The notes under the pieces were generated by a model, which saw only the letters and a program-made list of their open reading frames with translations, did not search any database and had not been told where the DNA came from. Shown here piece after piece: positions 25,206 through 37,700 of a DNA stretch of 64,000 nt. Every line of letters begins with the position of its first letter. Position 1 is the first letter of the stretch. Source of the DNA: Paramacrobiotus metropolitanus (taxonomy: Eukaryota; Tardigrada; Eutardigrada; Parachela; Macrobiotidae); contig NW_026570221.1 in the NCBI RefSeq assembly GCF_019649055.1, forward strand, positions 1,054,001 to 1,118,000. Direction: 5' to 3'. The position numbers and the translations under genes were made by a program.

Positions 25206-26948
25206 TCAAAAGTGAGCCATCAATACTCCAATTATCTGTTAAACAAATATGGAATGCGTCACCTTAATCTTATAATAAGCATTTCATCTTAATTGTAATC
25301 GTGTTCATACCGAGATAATGAATTCATGTGTAATGGTGAAACAGCCAAAAGGAGATATCTGCACCAGATCGGTAGTAACTCTTTCCAGAAAATCCTGACA
25401 TTCGAAATAGACATCGTCCACGGCGAATACATCTTTAATCAAAACGCGTTTTTCCAGTTGAGAAGTGACCTGTTTTGCCTAGATTAAAAGCCCGCGTTGC
25501 TAATAATGACAGTAGCCATATGTATAATGAATCTATATACAGTAGCTGCATGTTAAACTAATACCGGTAAAGGTCACCAAGAACTAGCCACCTTGCTGAA
25601 ATATGGAAGATTTTCCAAAATGCGCTGTAGATCAATGTTAATATTTATATAAATCACAACTAAGCGATTGTTGCAATAGCTAACGAATGTGTTTAATTTT
25701 GTTTTTACAGTGTAGGTATTTACTCAAAAAGTTTTCATTACGTTTAACGATCTTTTTCTTGAGCTCGTCAAACACAGTACTTGCGGTGTTGCTTTACTAT
25801 GTTTGCCAGCATTGCTTATATTATACGAGTGTCAAGTATTGTATCGATTCCAGCGCAACATAAACACACGTCAAGGTTTTGTTTACTCACCTGCGCCGTC
25901 AGCCATATACAAACATAGAACCGCATCCCGGCGTTTACCAAACCACTTAACGCGATGACCAGCAGTGCCGGTGTTGCGCCTTGATTGGCTATATCGGCAG
26001 CAACCCGCATTTCCTTTTCTTCGTGCGTCAATGTCTGGGGATTGTCGTCGCGTTGCAGTACAATGGAGCACAACGTCAGTCCACCGGTAATGTCCCTCAT
26101 TAACCAGATAATATTCAAAAAGAAAACAAACAATTCACGCGGTCCGTAAGATCCTGTAACTGCCAGTGTTCCTTGCTTAGACAGCGAATACGCGCGGCAA
26201 TTAATGCGTTCTTTGTATTGGTAGCAAAAACCAGTCGTACACTTTCGGTTATATCCCTGTAGCGATTTATTACAGCCAGAAGAATAACAACAAATAAACC
26301 TTGCGATAAAAGCTCTCCTCCCGCGACAATTAAAATTCCTGCTAAATAAATTAAGTTCCCGCCCAACATATTTGAACGGATAAAACCAAAATGCGTCTGT
26401 CGCCAATAACCGTATTCAACCGTACGAGGAAAATACATGTAGAATCGCTGAACGTTCAACGGTATAAGTAGACACAATGCCACTATCAGTGCTACCATAA
26501 CCAACGTAATCCAAACATTTAAAAACCGGCACCATTTTGTCAAATACGGCGTCAATACCCCGCTTTTATCACATACATTTTTTAGCAAGTGCAGCACATC
26601 CGGTATACGCCGCGATACATACAGCATGATGACAATGGTGACGAAGCCGTTGGCGATAAAAAGAAAGCGCCCCAAAAAAGACACAATTTTTAAAAATTCC
26701 AGACGGGAAAGGGATGCGGCGTTGGCGGCACGGAAAAATGCAAAATCATAAATCAGGAAGAAAATCATATAGAGCATGATGACGATGGACCAGCACAGCC
26801 AGATCCCGCGATGGGCGAATCCAGCCAGTGGACGCTGGTCATCGTACGGATTGACGCCGAAGATGCGCATGATCGTCAGATAACGGTGGCATAATCGGGT
26901 GAAAGAAAAATCACCGTGAGATTTGTTACGGTCTGTTTGCCAGTCCAT
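25206..26948 (-). CDS. Gustatory-receptor-like seven-helix protein (one-base frame break)
   Basis: Probable chemosensory receptor in the plasma membrane. Exon 1 starts at 26948 (MDWQTDRNKSHGDFSFTRL) and carries a run of hydrophobic helices (WSIVIMLYMIFFLIYDF; FLFIANGFVTIVIMLYV; ITLVMVALIVALCLLI; LIYLAGILIVAG). These are followed by the intracellular loop LSKEHWQLQDLTDRVN and helix 6 (FFLNIIWLMRDITGG). The next helix ends VCIWLTAQ at 25891. Exon 25478-25311 contains DLVQISPFGCFTITHEF, the helix-7 approach typical of insect gustatory receptors, and a last exon 25235-25206 ends IIGVLMAHF. The frame shifts by one base in a T-run at about 26117-26122; both sides align with the paralogue at 1.5-2.6 kb, so coding sense continues across the break. 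The family call is by layout and motif only, since these proteins diverge fast. Confidence 0.55.
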
Positions 26949-28160
26949 AACTCAATGATGAGTACTGGTACAAATCAATCAAATGTTTTTGGGCACTGGG
27001 CAGCTGGTGGCTTATAACGGCTTGCGGATTGCTCATAAGAACATCCAGGAAAGTATGTCTGGTTCAACCTCACTATGCATAGAAAGTCACATTAAAATAT
27101 TATTTTTGCATGATCTACGTCTTAATCAGCAACTGCACACGAAGAAAACTGGATTATTTCCAAATTTGAACTACATGTATAATATGTATATTTCTATGTA
27201 CCACAGCGGTATTTCCAAATGTAGGAGGAATTTTAATGCAAAGACAACACAGTGAAAGTGTAGCGTTCTCATCTGCAAGTGGTGAATTTTCCGAACCGTT
27301 TCTTCAGATTACAGAAGTATCGATACAACTAAACCTCCACCATAATGAATTATACTACTGTATTGATTATCGATTCGTTCTACTCGGTAGCACTTCTTTG
27401 ACTGAACCTGGGAGGCTGTACGCAATATCGGTGACTGTACAAGTAATAACTCAACATTTTATAGAATTTGACTATTCCGTCTTAATTAATACGCAAAATA
27501 CACGAAGTACTGTATATACAGTACAAGTACTTGCTATTGTCCATCAGTTCGTACTCCCAGATTTTAATTAGAGCCAAATACATATATTATTCAAATCCAA
27601 AAAAATCACCCAGTAGCGCCAACGTGGCACAATTTAAGAAACTAATAAGAAACAACCCGACGAAAAAAGCGGGCGTAGGAAAAACCAAAAACCAGGGAAA
27701 TGCTCGTGAAGCGCCGTGCGGTATGTGCCAGGTACAAAAAACAGAAAAACAGACAAAATTCATACCATATGGTTTCGAGTAAATGTTCGACGCCAATAGA
27801 ATTATTCTTTCTTATTATGATTTCCTGCAGCAACCGCGTCTTCATCGTGGGCCAACTGGACACTGTGCACCATGGAGCGCAGACGATCCAAACGCTTCAC
27901 GTTGCTGCCGAAATCCGAAAACGGCAGCCAGAATAACGCCTAAAATTCACCAAAAAAAGCCAATGAAATTTCCAACTGAATATTTGTTTGACACGGCAAA
28001 AACGAAAGCAGGAAAAAAACTAAACGCAAAACTTTTCACATTATTTGCTAAATTTTAATAAAAGATTTAACAATCACTTTTCCTAGCCGCGAATACAGCT
28101 GCTGAAGAATTACAATATCAGCCCATTTTTCAATTTATTTTCTATTTTAGAATTTTGCTT
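26949..28160. other. Intergenic stretch, no gene seen
   Basis: AT-rich. Open frames at 27236-28058 (+) are Lys/Gln-rich by composition and show no domain or splice structure. It should include the promoter of the receptor to its left. Confidence 0.45.
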
Positions 28161-28174
28161 TTTTTATTTAATTT

Positions 28175-30478
28175 TTATGATTTAGCTGTCGTTTCGTATG
28201 CAAGTAGCCAACCACTTACCGCGCTGGTTAGAACGCCAATATATGGAGGCAGAATCAGTGGCGCCGCACCGGTGGAAGAAGAGCCAGCACGAACAACAGC
28301 CCCGCCCATATCCGGTCCTATTTCCGTCTTGATGTCCACGATATCCAGCCACTTGTTCTTACTGAAGCAATGCGCCACGACTTCCAGTTTTTTGTTATCA
28401 GCCTAAGACAAACAAAAATGTCGATGCCAAATGGAGGCAGTTATCGTTACAATAATGCATATAACAACATCAGAAATAAGCAAGAGGGGCACTGATAAGG
28501 TATCGTAAATTCCTAACAGCACACACCTTGATGACTTCAAATTTGTCGCCGCTAACGTTGTCCTTCGCGTGCTCCAGCTTTTTAAGTGCGCTCACAATTT
28601 CTCCATGCACTTCCTCCGCTGATTTATTGCTAACCCATCTGCAAAGAAAATACCCATCAATGCTAATTACCGATGGAATCCAATTTGCATTTACAATAAA
28701 TGTTTCAGTACATACTGTTCTATCTGTACACGCACAGGGCGGTGAAAATGCATAATTAATTACGAATTCATAGAAATACGTTAAATCAGGCGTGCCTGTT
28801 ACTGCACCAAAAATTTAAATTCAATGATTTCGCTACCATTAATAAACTAAAAATAAACTTTCACGCCTTAGCTTTTAGCATGGTTATTTTAAAGCAAGTA
28901 TTAAAAAGCCTTCACGATTTATGATTCAAATTCCAACCCAAATGGAAAAATCTGGTAAATTTTTCACCGATACTTTTTTAACGCTAAAAATTCGGGAAAA
29001 CCTTGAAAATCTTTCAGAGTGAATCCGAGCGATTAAATCCATCAGTGAAGTTTTTTTCGTTATTTAATTTTTTAATGAAGTTTTTAACTATTCACGAATT
29101 TATTGGAAATGATTTAATAACTTCTCTCTTACTTCTGTTTGGCCGAATGGAAATCGCAAAAGCACGGAATCCAAGTAGCGGGCTTCCATTTGGCCTGCAG
29201 GTGAGCCTGTTTTTTCGCAAACAAACCACCCAGATCATATCCGAACAAGCGGCAGATTGGCACCATCAGGAGCAACGCAGCGACCAGGGCAACGATCGCC
29301 AGCGCGGTCAAAATCCCGCCAATGGGAATCGCGATCAGGTACGTCTGAATGCTGTGCCAAAATCCGCTTTTACCTAGAAATTCATTTTACTTATGATAAA
29401 AATGCCACAAACTCACAGCAAATTCTTACGGGAACGGTCATCTCATTGACAGAAAGTCACAACAGGATTTTGTGGTCAACCAGGAAGAAGCGAAAACGCG
29501 AACGAAAAAAACAAATTGAGTAATGCTGCTTCCCTGTTACGAACGTATTGGCACAAATTATAGCTACTACGATATCACTGGCTGCGCCGCATTTAAAACG
29601 TCCACTCGCTTCGCCACCATAATCACATCTTGCAGTTTAAACTTAAGACACAAAATTTTTATTATTTCAACAATTTTTTACTAGCTTACCTTTCTTCTCC
29701 TCGTGGGTGACGTAAGCCACAAATTCGTGCCATAATTCGATAATGTAAGCGACGAACGAATGGACGACAGTCATGTTGAAGGGATTCAGGAAATAAATAG
29801 TAATGGAGAAACTGCAATATACGAACTTCGGTAAGTTTAGTCACAAACGACTTCCAACTAGCAACGAAAAAGAACCACAAAGTGCAGTATTGCAGTCCGC
29901 AGCACAACTAGGTAGATACTGCTAATTGCTAAAGGACTTTTCCAAAGAAGCGAAATATGAGCCCAGTAGCCCGCAAGAATTCTCCCAATCAACAGAGCGA
30001 AGGATTGAGAGAATGGGAAAACCCCGCTTTTGATCAGCTTTCGCAGGACAAACGCATCTGCCGTTTCGCTACGAGGATGCACGCAGTCGAACCGACAGTA
30101 AATTTTTTCAGCGATACAAACCGACAACCGTGCACATAGTGCAAGCGACTGCCCACCATCCACGGATGGCTGTCACCTATACCACGCATACAGTGCAAAC
30201 CATACCTTCCGTCCACGGGTAGCTGTTATGTGAAAAAATAATCTGCTTGTGTGCGTGGTTGTCGGTTGGTCTCGCTGAAAAAATTTACTGTCGGTTCGAC
30301 TGCGCGCATCCTCGTACCTCATCCATTCCACAGTGCGCACAGCGCAGGCGTAGCCAGCCCAACTGACCGTACGCCATTGAACAAGCGCCAAGCAATGTAG
30401 CGAGGCGAGCATCTGCACGCCTATGTTAATGCAGCATATTGATAAAATTGCAATTTTTCCGTTACTATTCAAAATCAT
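28175..30478 (-). CDS. Multi-pass membrane protein, incomplete model
   Basis: Several minus-strand segments look coding but I could not join them all in phase. At 30430-30192: MLASLHCLALVQWRTVSWAG, then RYEDARSRTDSKFFQR, ending at a gtatgg donor. At about 30075-29900: SGVFPFSQSFALLIGRILAG and WAHISLLWKSPLAIS. At 29835-29690: FLNPFNMTVVHSFVAYIIEL then FVAYVTHEEKK before gtaagc. At 29376-29200: a long hydrophobic helix (GGILTALAIVALVAALLLM) then GYDLGGLFAKKQAHLQ. At 28640-28175: VSNKSAEEVHGEIVSALKKL, KWLDIVDIKTEIGPDMGG and RAGSSSTGAAPLILPP. The last part faintly recalls the DUF1499 layout (acidic VDD-like motif then Ser-rich RSxSR), which is only a guess. At least three membrane helices are evident. 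Function unknown. Confidence 0.4.
30071..30315. repeat. Inverted repeat carrying an exon-like sequence
   Basis: Left arm 30071-30134 and right arm 30251-30315 are near-perfect reverse complements, about 65 bp each with a few mismatches, around a loop of about 115 bp. Both strands therefore encode the same peptide: RYEDARSRTDSKFFQR on + from the left arm and on - from the right arm. Within the loop, catccacggatggctgtcac and gtccacgggtagctgttatg are imperfect direct repeats. This looks like an inverted local duplication of an exon. Confidence 0.85.
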
Positions 30479-31037
30479 TTATTAATGTGCGCAGAAAATC
30501 AGCATAAAATTATTAACCGAAATACAGTACGTACACGCGAACAATAAGTGCGAATGCTGTGCCTCCTGTATTGGATACTGCTGTTACTTAATTTTAACAG
30601 TAGAAAGCACATTACAGTATAACTGATGAGTATGCACTATGCACCGTGCACTGAAGAATTACCGCCGTTACCATTTACGATTAATAAAAATTACGGTTTT
30701 GTTTGGGGCTTTCAAAACTCTCATAAACAAAGATAAAAAGTAGCTACAGCATCTCCCATTCAGTATTGCTGGCTTCTTTTTGACTTTTTCTCGGGAAAAT
30801 ATTGAAAGGAGAACTGAAACGACATCAGAACTACCCTGACAGTATTTATTACTAATAAAATTAAAACTTATTTCCGAAGTTCACAAAATGTACAGACTAC
30901 AGAGTAGTCACTTCTGGCAACCAGCGCGAAGAATCCCAAACCCCCATACCAGAATTAAAACAAATACATTCTAAACTTATTTAAAACTCAAACAGTGCGT
31001 TGGAAAAATGCAGAACACGTAGAATTAATAATAAGAC
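30479..31037. other. Intergenic stretch, no gene seen
   Basis: AT-rich spacer between the membrane-protein gene and the 3' end of the reductase. No exon-like frames. Confidence 0.5.
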
Positions 31038-33189
31038 TTATAATCGGCTGCAAAGTCCGCCAGCAACAGATATCGTCTCTCCCGTCATATAAGCAGAATC
31101 GTCGGAAGCCAAAAATGCAGCTGCTCCAGCAATTTCATCCGGTTCCCCAAACCTGGAAAATTTATCCGTACCTTATATTCATCATTATATATTATTATTC
31201 ACTTTCCATAATATTCTACAATTTGCACATCACGTAGGGATAATTTTGATTACTTCATTTTGAAAAAGCCGCAGTACCGTTAATATTTGTGGGGAAAATT
31301 GAATGATTTGCACTCTGAACATTTGCACGACGGCAGTTTTTTCTATTATATACGGTACTCCGTTCACGTAAAATGCAAAAAAAGTTCTAACGCATAACTC
31401 CACTCGGTAATTGGTCATTTTACAGCACGGTATGATGCATGTATCGCTCGAGACAACTAACGATCACCAATTTTGAATGAAAATCAGCACTACTAACCTG
31501 TGCAAAGGAATCATCTTCGTTGCCGCTTTCTGTGCTGGTCCTTCCTCTTTCCATAACTACACAGCGGTAAAAAGATCAGAAAATAAAACCGGCATAACAA
31601 ATCCAAATTAAACCATACATAAGAACTGAATTTCGTTTTGATAATGCCAGGAGCCACGGCGTTGACGCGAATGTTCGATGAAGCCAGCTCGTTAGAAAGC
31701 GCTTTGCTCAATCCCAGCAAAGCGGTCTTGCTAATGCTGTAAGTACCAATTCCCTACACAAGAAAGATCAACTTAAAAAGCTAAAACAAATTTATAAAGC
31801 TCTAACAAATTTATAAAGCTCTGCGCATAATTTGGGAAACATGTACGACAATTCAAGAAAATTTTTGGACGAACCGGAAATGCATTATATCCAGCAACCG
31901 AAGAAATATAAATTATAGAGCCTCCTTTCCTAAAACCATAAAAAACCGCCGTCGATGAAAGAATCATTTTTATGCAATGCAAAATAATATTACCCTCTTT
32001 TCTCCATTTCTGGGACAACTAATTTCGTGAGCAAAAACGCTGCTTTAACGTTGGTATCAAATATCTGAAAAAAATAACGGAATAAAATTATACAGCGGCA
32101 CCGATAGCAAACCCGATTAAGAAGAACACTTACTCTATCCCAAACTTCTTCCGTAGTCTGTAATTAAAATTCCAATTAGACAAATTAGTTCATACACAGT
32201 GGTAATTCATTGTATCAAATCGTAAACCATCTAGACTTACATCAATTATGGCTCCGACGGCTGGATTGACGGCCGCATTCGAGACGAAGACATCAATTCC
32301 GCCAAACTGTTTCACCGTCTACAAAATTATTTCCTTCATTAAACCGAAAAAGCACCCTACACCCAACTTCGCATAAAAAATCACGCAGCGATTCAATCAC
32401 AAGAAAACATCAAAATAATAAAAATAACAATTAAGCACGCACTTGATATCACTAAAAATCGAACAAGGTTTTACTGATATAATAAATTAAGAGTCACTTA
32501 ATTTTTTCTTAAGTCAATAGAAATAGCACGAAACTAAAAACGTACAAATAAAAAATAAAAGGAATTATAAAAAATTAATAGGGCGTATATTAATTACGAA
32601 AAATTTATTTTAAATTTTTAAACGTAAGTGGTTTAACTTTTGCGGTATGATGGTTCCAGCGATTACGAAATTTCGCATAAATAAAAATTAAAACAAAAAA
32701 TTCTGCAAATACCTCTTCGACAAGATGATGACGGTCCTGTTCTTTGGCGACATGACAAACAGTGCCAGCCACTTTTATCCCTTCATCCTCCAAACTCTTT
32801 ACGGTTTTCTCCACATTTTCCTTGCGACGGCTGCTCACCATCACTTTGGCTCCTTCCAGTCCCAATCTTCGAGCGATCGCAAGGCCTATGCTGCAACATT
32901 TACCAGTGGAAGTAAAGATTAAAGAACTCGTCAAAATGTAAGCACATCTGGTATCTCTTTTGGCGAACTAGTAGACGGTATCATACAACAACACCCTATG
33001 CGTTGCTATACTGATTTCAGTGGTGTAAAACAGATGCAACGACCACGAAAACAGTGACAGCTCTTCACAAACAAATCAAAATATCCATATTACTCGTCGT
33101 GTATTTCCGATCCTCAAATACGGTATTTCGACATACCCGTCTGTAGAAGCTGTCACTATTGCAACTTTTCCAGCAAGCCGAGAAGCCAT
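31038..33189 (-). CDS. DHRS4: DHRS4-like short-chain dehydrogenase/reductase, peroxisomal
   Basis: An NADPH-dependent carbonyl/retinal reductase of the SDR family. Nine exons: 33189-33137, 32890-32713, 32318-32241, 32157-32134, 32064-31994, 31929-31875, 31753-31619, 31556-31498, 31152-31038. They sum to 255 aa, in frame throughout. The cofactor motif is TASTDGIGLAIARRL, and SSRRKENVEKTV follows. NAAVNP is a DHRS4 hallmark. The catalytic Ser is in ISSVAGY and the YxxxK motif in YSISK. IRVNAVAPGIIKTKFS precedes the substrate loop, and GEPDEIAGAAAFLASDDSAY and MTGETISVAGG close the fold. The protein ends in Ser-Arg-Leu, a type 1 peroxisomal targeting signal also found at the end of mammalian DHRS4. 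Exon 4 is only 24 nt (TTEEVWDR). All catalytic residues are kept, so it should be active. Confidence 0.93.
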
Positions 33190-34349
33190 CCTTGCTCCAC
33201 AAAGTTTTTTTCCACAAAACTTCAGTCGTATTATCTATCACTCTTACCCGTTACGATTTGCAAAGCAAAAAACAGAAAACCTCGTTACGACGGCAGAACT
33301 CAGAAAAACTATAATAAATTACTGTAATAAAAATTATAAAATCATAAAAATGCATTGCATGAAATTTTCATTTTCATGATGAAAATTGGTAAGCAGAACA
33401 GCTGATTGATTGGCTAGTCGTTCGGCTCAAAATTTTAAGCGCTTGTCTGTGAATCGGACGATTCGGTTCGCGACGCCCGACCGCCCCGGCATCATCTCGG
33501 AATCGTGCCGCCGATTTCGTTTAACTGACCAGACTGATCATGACCACGGCGAAACCTTATTATTGTTTGTGGGAGATTGACATTTCCGCAAAAGATAAAA
33601 GTTGGTCATCTGGAACGATAGAAAGATGCATGGATTCAGTAACCAACTGTAAGGCCAAATTTTGATAGAAACATTCACGCCGCAGCTAGGAATTCATTGG
33701 TTTTTACAACATTGACCGTATCCGGCACTTTGGCGGTGATGCTCCTCATTGCTATGTAAATACTTTTTCATAATTTTTTTAAAAATTTTATTGTAGTGTC
33801 AAATTGATGTGAGTATGAAATCCGCATATCTCTGCAGCAAAGTGTAAACAGTTTAAACATGCTTCCAATTTTCAGTTTGAAATATTAATTGCTACAAGCC
33901 AATAATTTGAATAATTTGAAAAAGTAGAGATATAAAAACATTATCATAATATTATATGAAGAGCTTATATTGTTACATCGTATCTACGTAGATGTGGAGT
34001 ATTGTACAACACTAATGCTACATATTATATTAAATTGTTACACATAATTCAGTATGGATATTTTGTTACTATCATTCAAAATACCGATACTTAACTTGTT
34101 TGTTTTTTTGGCTTAATCTTTGCTCACAAGCCGCACAAGTTGTTATTATTTTGTCACGTTGTTTTCCAGATCAGTTCTCGACACTTGACTGTTCAGATCC
34201 AAATATCCAAAAGGGTAATTAACCAATAATGCCGCTATGGAGCACATCGAACAAGCAAATCTGCCGGCAGTCAAATGAAAGTGAATACCGCTGCAGCATC
34301 CGTGCATAGTTAGAGTGTTCTCATTCGGCCATCGAAACCCATACATCAA
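33190..34349. other. Intergenic stretch, no gene seen
   Basis: Contains the presumed promoter of the reductase (33190-33500). The rest is strongly AT-rich and without exon-like frames. Confidence 0.5.
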
Positions 34350-34490
34350 CCAGAACGTTTTACTCATAATATTCGTAATATTCGTAAGAGTGCTTAATAA
34401 TCTCGCATCAAATTTTCGCCAGTAATTACTCTTAAACGGCCTATGTATCCGCACGAATTCCGCATTGTTGACAAGTAGATCGGCTCGCGC
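34350..34490 (-). pseudogene. Fragment of a short-chain dehydrogenase
   Basis: A minus-strand frame beginning after an in-frame stop reads ADLLVNNAEFVRIHRP, then FDARLLSTLTNITNIMSKTF. This matches the central SDR segment (hydrophobic-LVNNA, then F-D-x-x-x-x-x-N). No cofactor motif lies upstream and no YxxxK downstream; after about 34350 the frame loses resemblance. It differs from the DHRS4-like neighbour (NAAVNP), so it is more likely a relic of another SDR gene than a copy of that one. Confidence 0.4.
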
Positions 34491-34794
34491 CGATCACCCA
34501 ATAGCAGCTAATTAAGGCGGAGCTTAGTCAGCTTACCCTCCACGAGACAGCCCTAAACCGGAGCAGTACACCAGCTGTGCATCAGTAATTAAACACGTTT
34601 TTTTCTATAACCCACAGACGACTTGTTAATTTGGTGAAAACCAGAAATCGTTTTGGTTTTTTTTACAAGATTTATTAAAAGCCGATTTTGTAACGTGTTG
34701 AAGGTGATACATCAATCATACATTTTTGAATGCTGCAGTCTGCTGTGCGGTGAATCCTATGTGCGATTCGCACGTTGTGGGTGGAATTTCAATT

Positions 34795-37700
34795 ATGCGC
34801 TGTGTCAGTGTTAAATTCTCTACATCCGTTGTTATTGCAATACTTTTACTAATTGTCCTCATATCGGAACCTGGATCGTGCGGAAATCTTGTGCGATTAG
34901 GTAAGCCATATAAATACAGTATATGAATGTAGAAGTGACCACTAGCGCCGTATAGTAAGTGCTTAAAGAATACGTGATGAAGCATCATAATACATGCATT
35001 CTATCATAATTACAATTGCCGGCTGCGTTAATTACATACTCGTACAATCAAAATTGTTTAATTAGCTAAACATAATTTTGTGATTTTGCTACAGTCGTCG
35101 TTTCCAGAAATCTTTTAAATTACACTGAGCATTTTATGATTTCGATTAATAAAGAAATAAATGAACAAAACGTAATTAAAAGATAATCAGCACAAATATC
35201 TGTATATTGTACGTCATGCAGCGAAAACTACCCATCGTTTTTTTGTAGTTTCGAAATGCACCACAAAAGCCGGTATTGGCCGGTGTACTTCCCTTCCATC
35301 CAGCTGCATGGACATGGGCGGCATCGTGGAGGATGAACTGCAGCTGACCAATGGCGAGCGTCCCCGTGATTACTGCCCGGACGATGAAGTCTGCTGTGTA
35401 CTGCCGCCCATTCCCTTCACGGAAACCTGTCAGATCTGCGGTAAGAAAGGCAACGATCGGACAGCCCGTAAATCGAATCTGGAACGCAATCTCGACGAGA
35501 ATAATGGTCAGCAGCGACACCGGCTGCGGGCGTTACGGGATGTGTGGCAGGCTGAACAGGATGCTGCGCGTGGACGCCTCATGCAGCCGGATCACACATA
35601 TTATGGGCAAATGGGTCGAATTATGAATGGGGACAATGCCAGGAAAAGCGAATGGTGTTGGCAGGTACACGCGTGATACAGCAATTAGTTCATTATAATC
35701 AAGTGCCACCAGTATTCGTAACACTTTAGCGAAATATTTTTGTTTCACTGCATATTGCGTACCGATTGGTTGTTTTAAAAATTGAGAAAATACGCAGTTG
35801 TATAAGGCAAGCAGTTCTGTGATTATGCTATAGTTATCACCATTGCCTGAAATTTTGTAGCTTTTCCTTTTAAAAATGTAAAAACACTACAAATATATTT
35901 GTAATATTCGGGCAATAGCCACCTTTTTTGATAAAAAATGCAGGCGCGGTTACAACACTACACAGTTAGAAATTTCAAACAAATTAGGTAAACCAAAACA
36001 CCTAGTTAGCTTCCGTTGCGTGTTACGATACAGTATTTATTACAATATTACAATTTACATACATGTTGTATCACTTATACGCATGTACAGTACGTGTTGT
36101 ATAGATATACCTATCTATACTGTACGTGTTGCACACAATGACTGCGCCATCGGCCCTGAATTTTTTCGAACGTGTTTTGTGGGCGTGAATTTGTAATTAC
36201 TATTTTACGTCGTTTGATCTTGGTGCTATATTTTTTGTTTTTCCTTCAAGATTTGATAGCCAAGGATTAAGTATATATTTTGGGAAGCTAATGCCTCTAA
36301 TACAGATACAGATACATATAATTCAGTTTTCAAAAAACAAAGTGAATAAGGTAAAATTTAAGCGTAATTACGGTACGCCGCAAGGGTTGGTGTGCTGCAA
36401 TTTTGATCTGCTTGCGCATTAAATTTTGGATCTACCAAATTGCTTGTTCTTCCCGCCCATACTTTCACTTTTCGGTTTTTACAATGGTCAACAACCAGTT
36501 GATGCATCATTTTCTGCTCGACACTCAACGAGCGGATGTCAGTTGTGTCAGAAAGATTAATTAAGAATTAGAACTTGGATGTAATCTGTCGAAGGGAAGA
36601 TGAGCTACACTACACCGTACAGTAATTGTTCACGATGCGTTCCGGCTCATTTTTGGTGTGTAATGTGAAAAAACGTGTCAGTCCGTTCACTTTACTTCTG
36701 TCAGGCAGCCGCAATTGCATCCGATTGATGGGTGGCGTCGTTCCTAATGATTGACCAATTTCTGTTAAAATTAATCATGCTTTGACGAATAAATTTGCTG
36801 CCAAGTAAAGGCAAAAAATTTGTTTCGATTACTGGACTTTACATTCAATTGACCTTACCGTAAGAAATGGGAATTAAGCTAACTGCTAGTAAAGCTAGTT
36901 TTTTACTATAATTTAATCTACTTTATGTATATTGTAAATGTTGCATTCAAGGTTTTTAATTATTCTTTAAGGATGTTACATGCATCTATCATGTGTAATT
37001 TTAACACAACGTTATAATTGTACAGGTTGCACTGCTGAATATTGATGGGTCTGTTCTGGGAAGTGGATCGCTTATTGATGGACGTTACATTGTAACCGCA
37101 GCTCATAAAATTGCCGGGTAAGTTTCATGCGTAGCAGTCAGCACCAAATTTGAACTTCGTCTATTTTATTTTCTTTGTGAATTCCGTTAAACATGGATAC
37201 TTCTATACGTACATACAAACCGTATGTTACTTGTGGTTTACCGCTACAGAAAATTGTTTATTCCAGGAGCCCTTAAATTGTTGTACCGTAGCGGTTTTAT
37301 CGCAGCAAAACCACTGTTAATAAGGAGTCAAAATACGAGTATTAAGTTGCAGCTAGATTTCAGAATGTTACTTAGGAAAATGACTTTTAAGAAAAATCTG
37401 CCCAATATTACATTTTAATAATAATAATATGTGGGATAATACCTAACCCGTCAGTTTATACTGTTTACACTCCGTGACAACTGACAAGGTGAAATTAACT
37501 TTTTCAGGAGGAATATCAGTGAGCTGATTGTTCTTATCGGCCAGTATGACTTCGCCAATCCCATCAGTCCTGATGATAACGGCACGACAACCTGGTATGC
37601 GAAACCACTGGAAATCATCGTCCATGAACTATTCAATCCTCAGGTGAGTGATCCAAAAAAAACGTTATCAACCGCCATGAACACAATGCTGTGATTTTTA

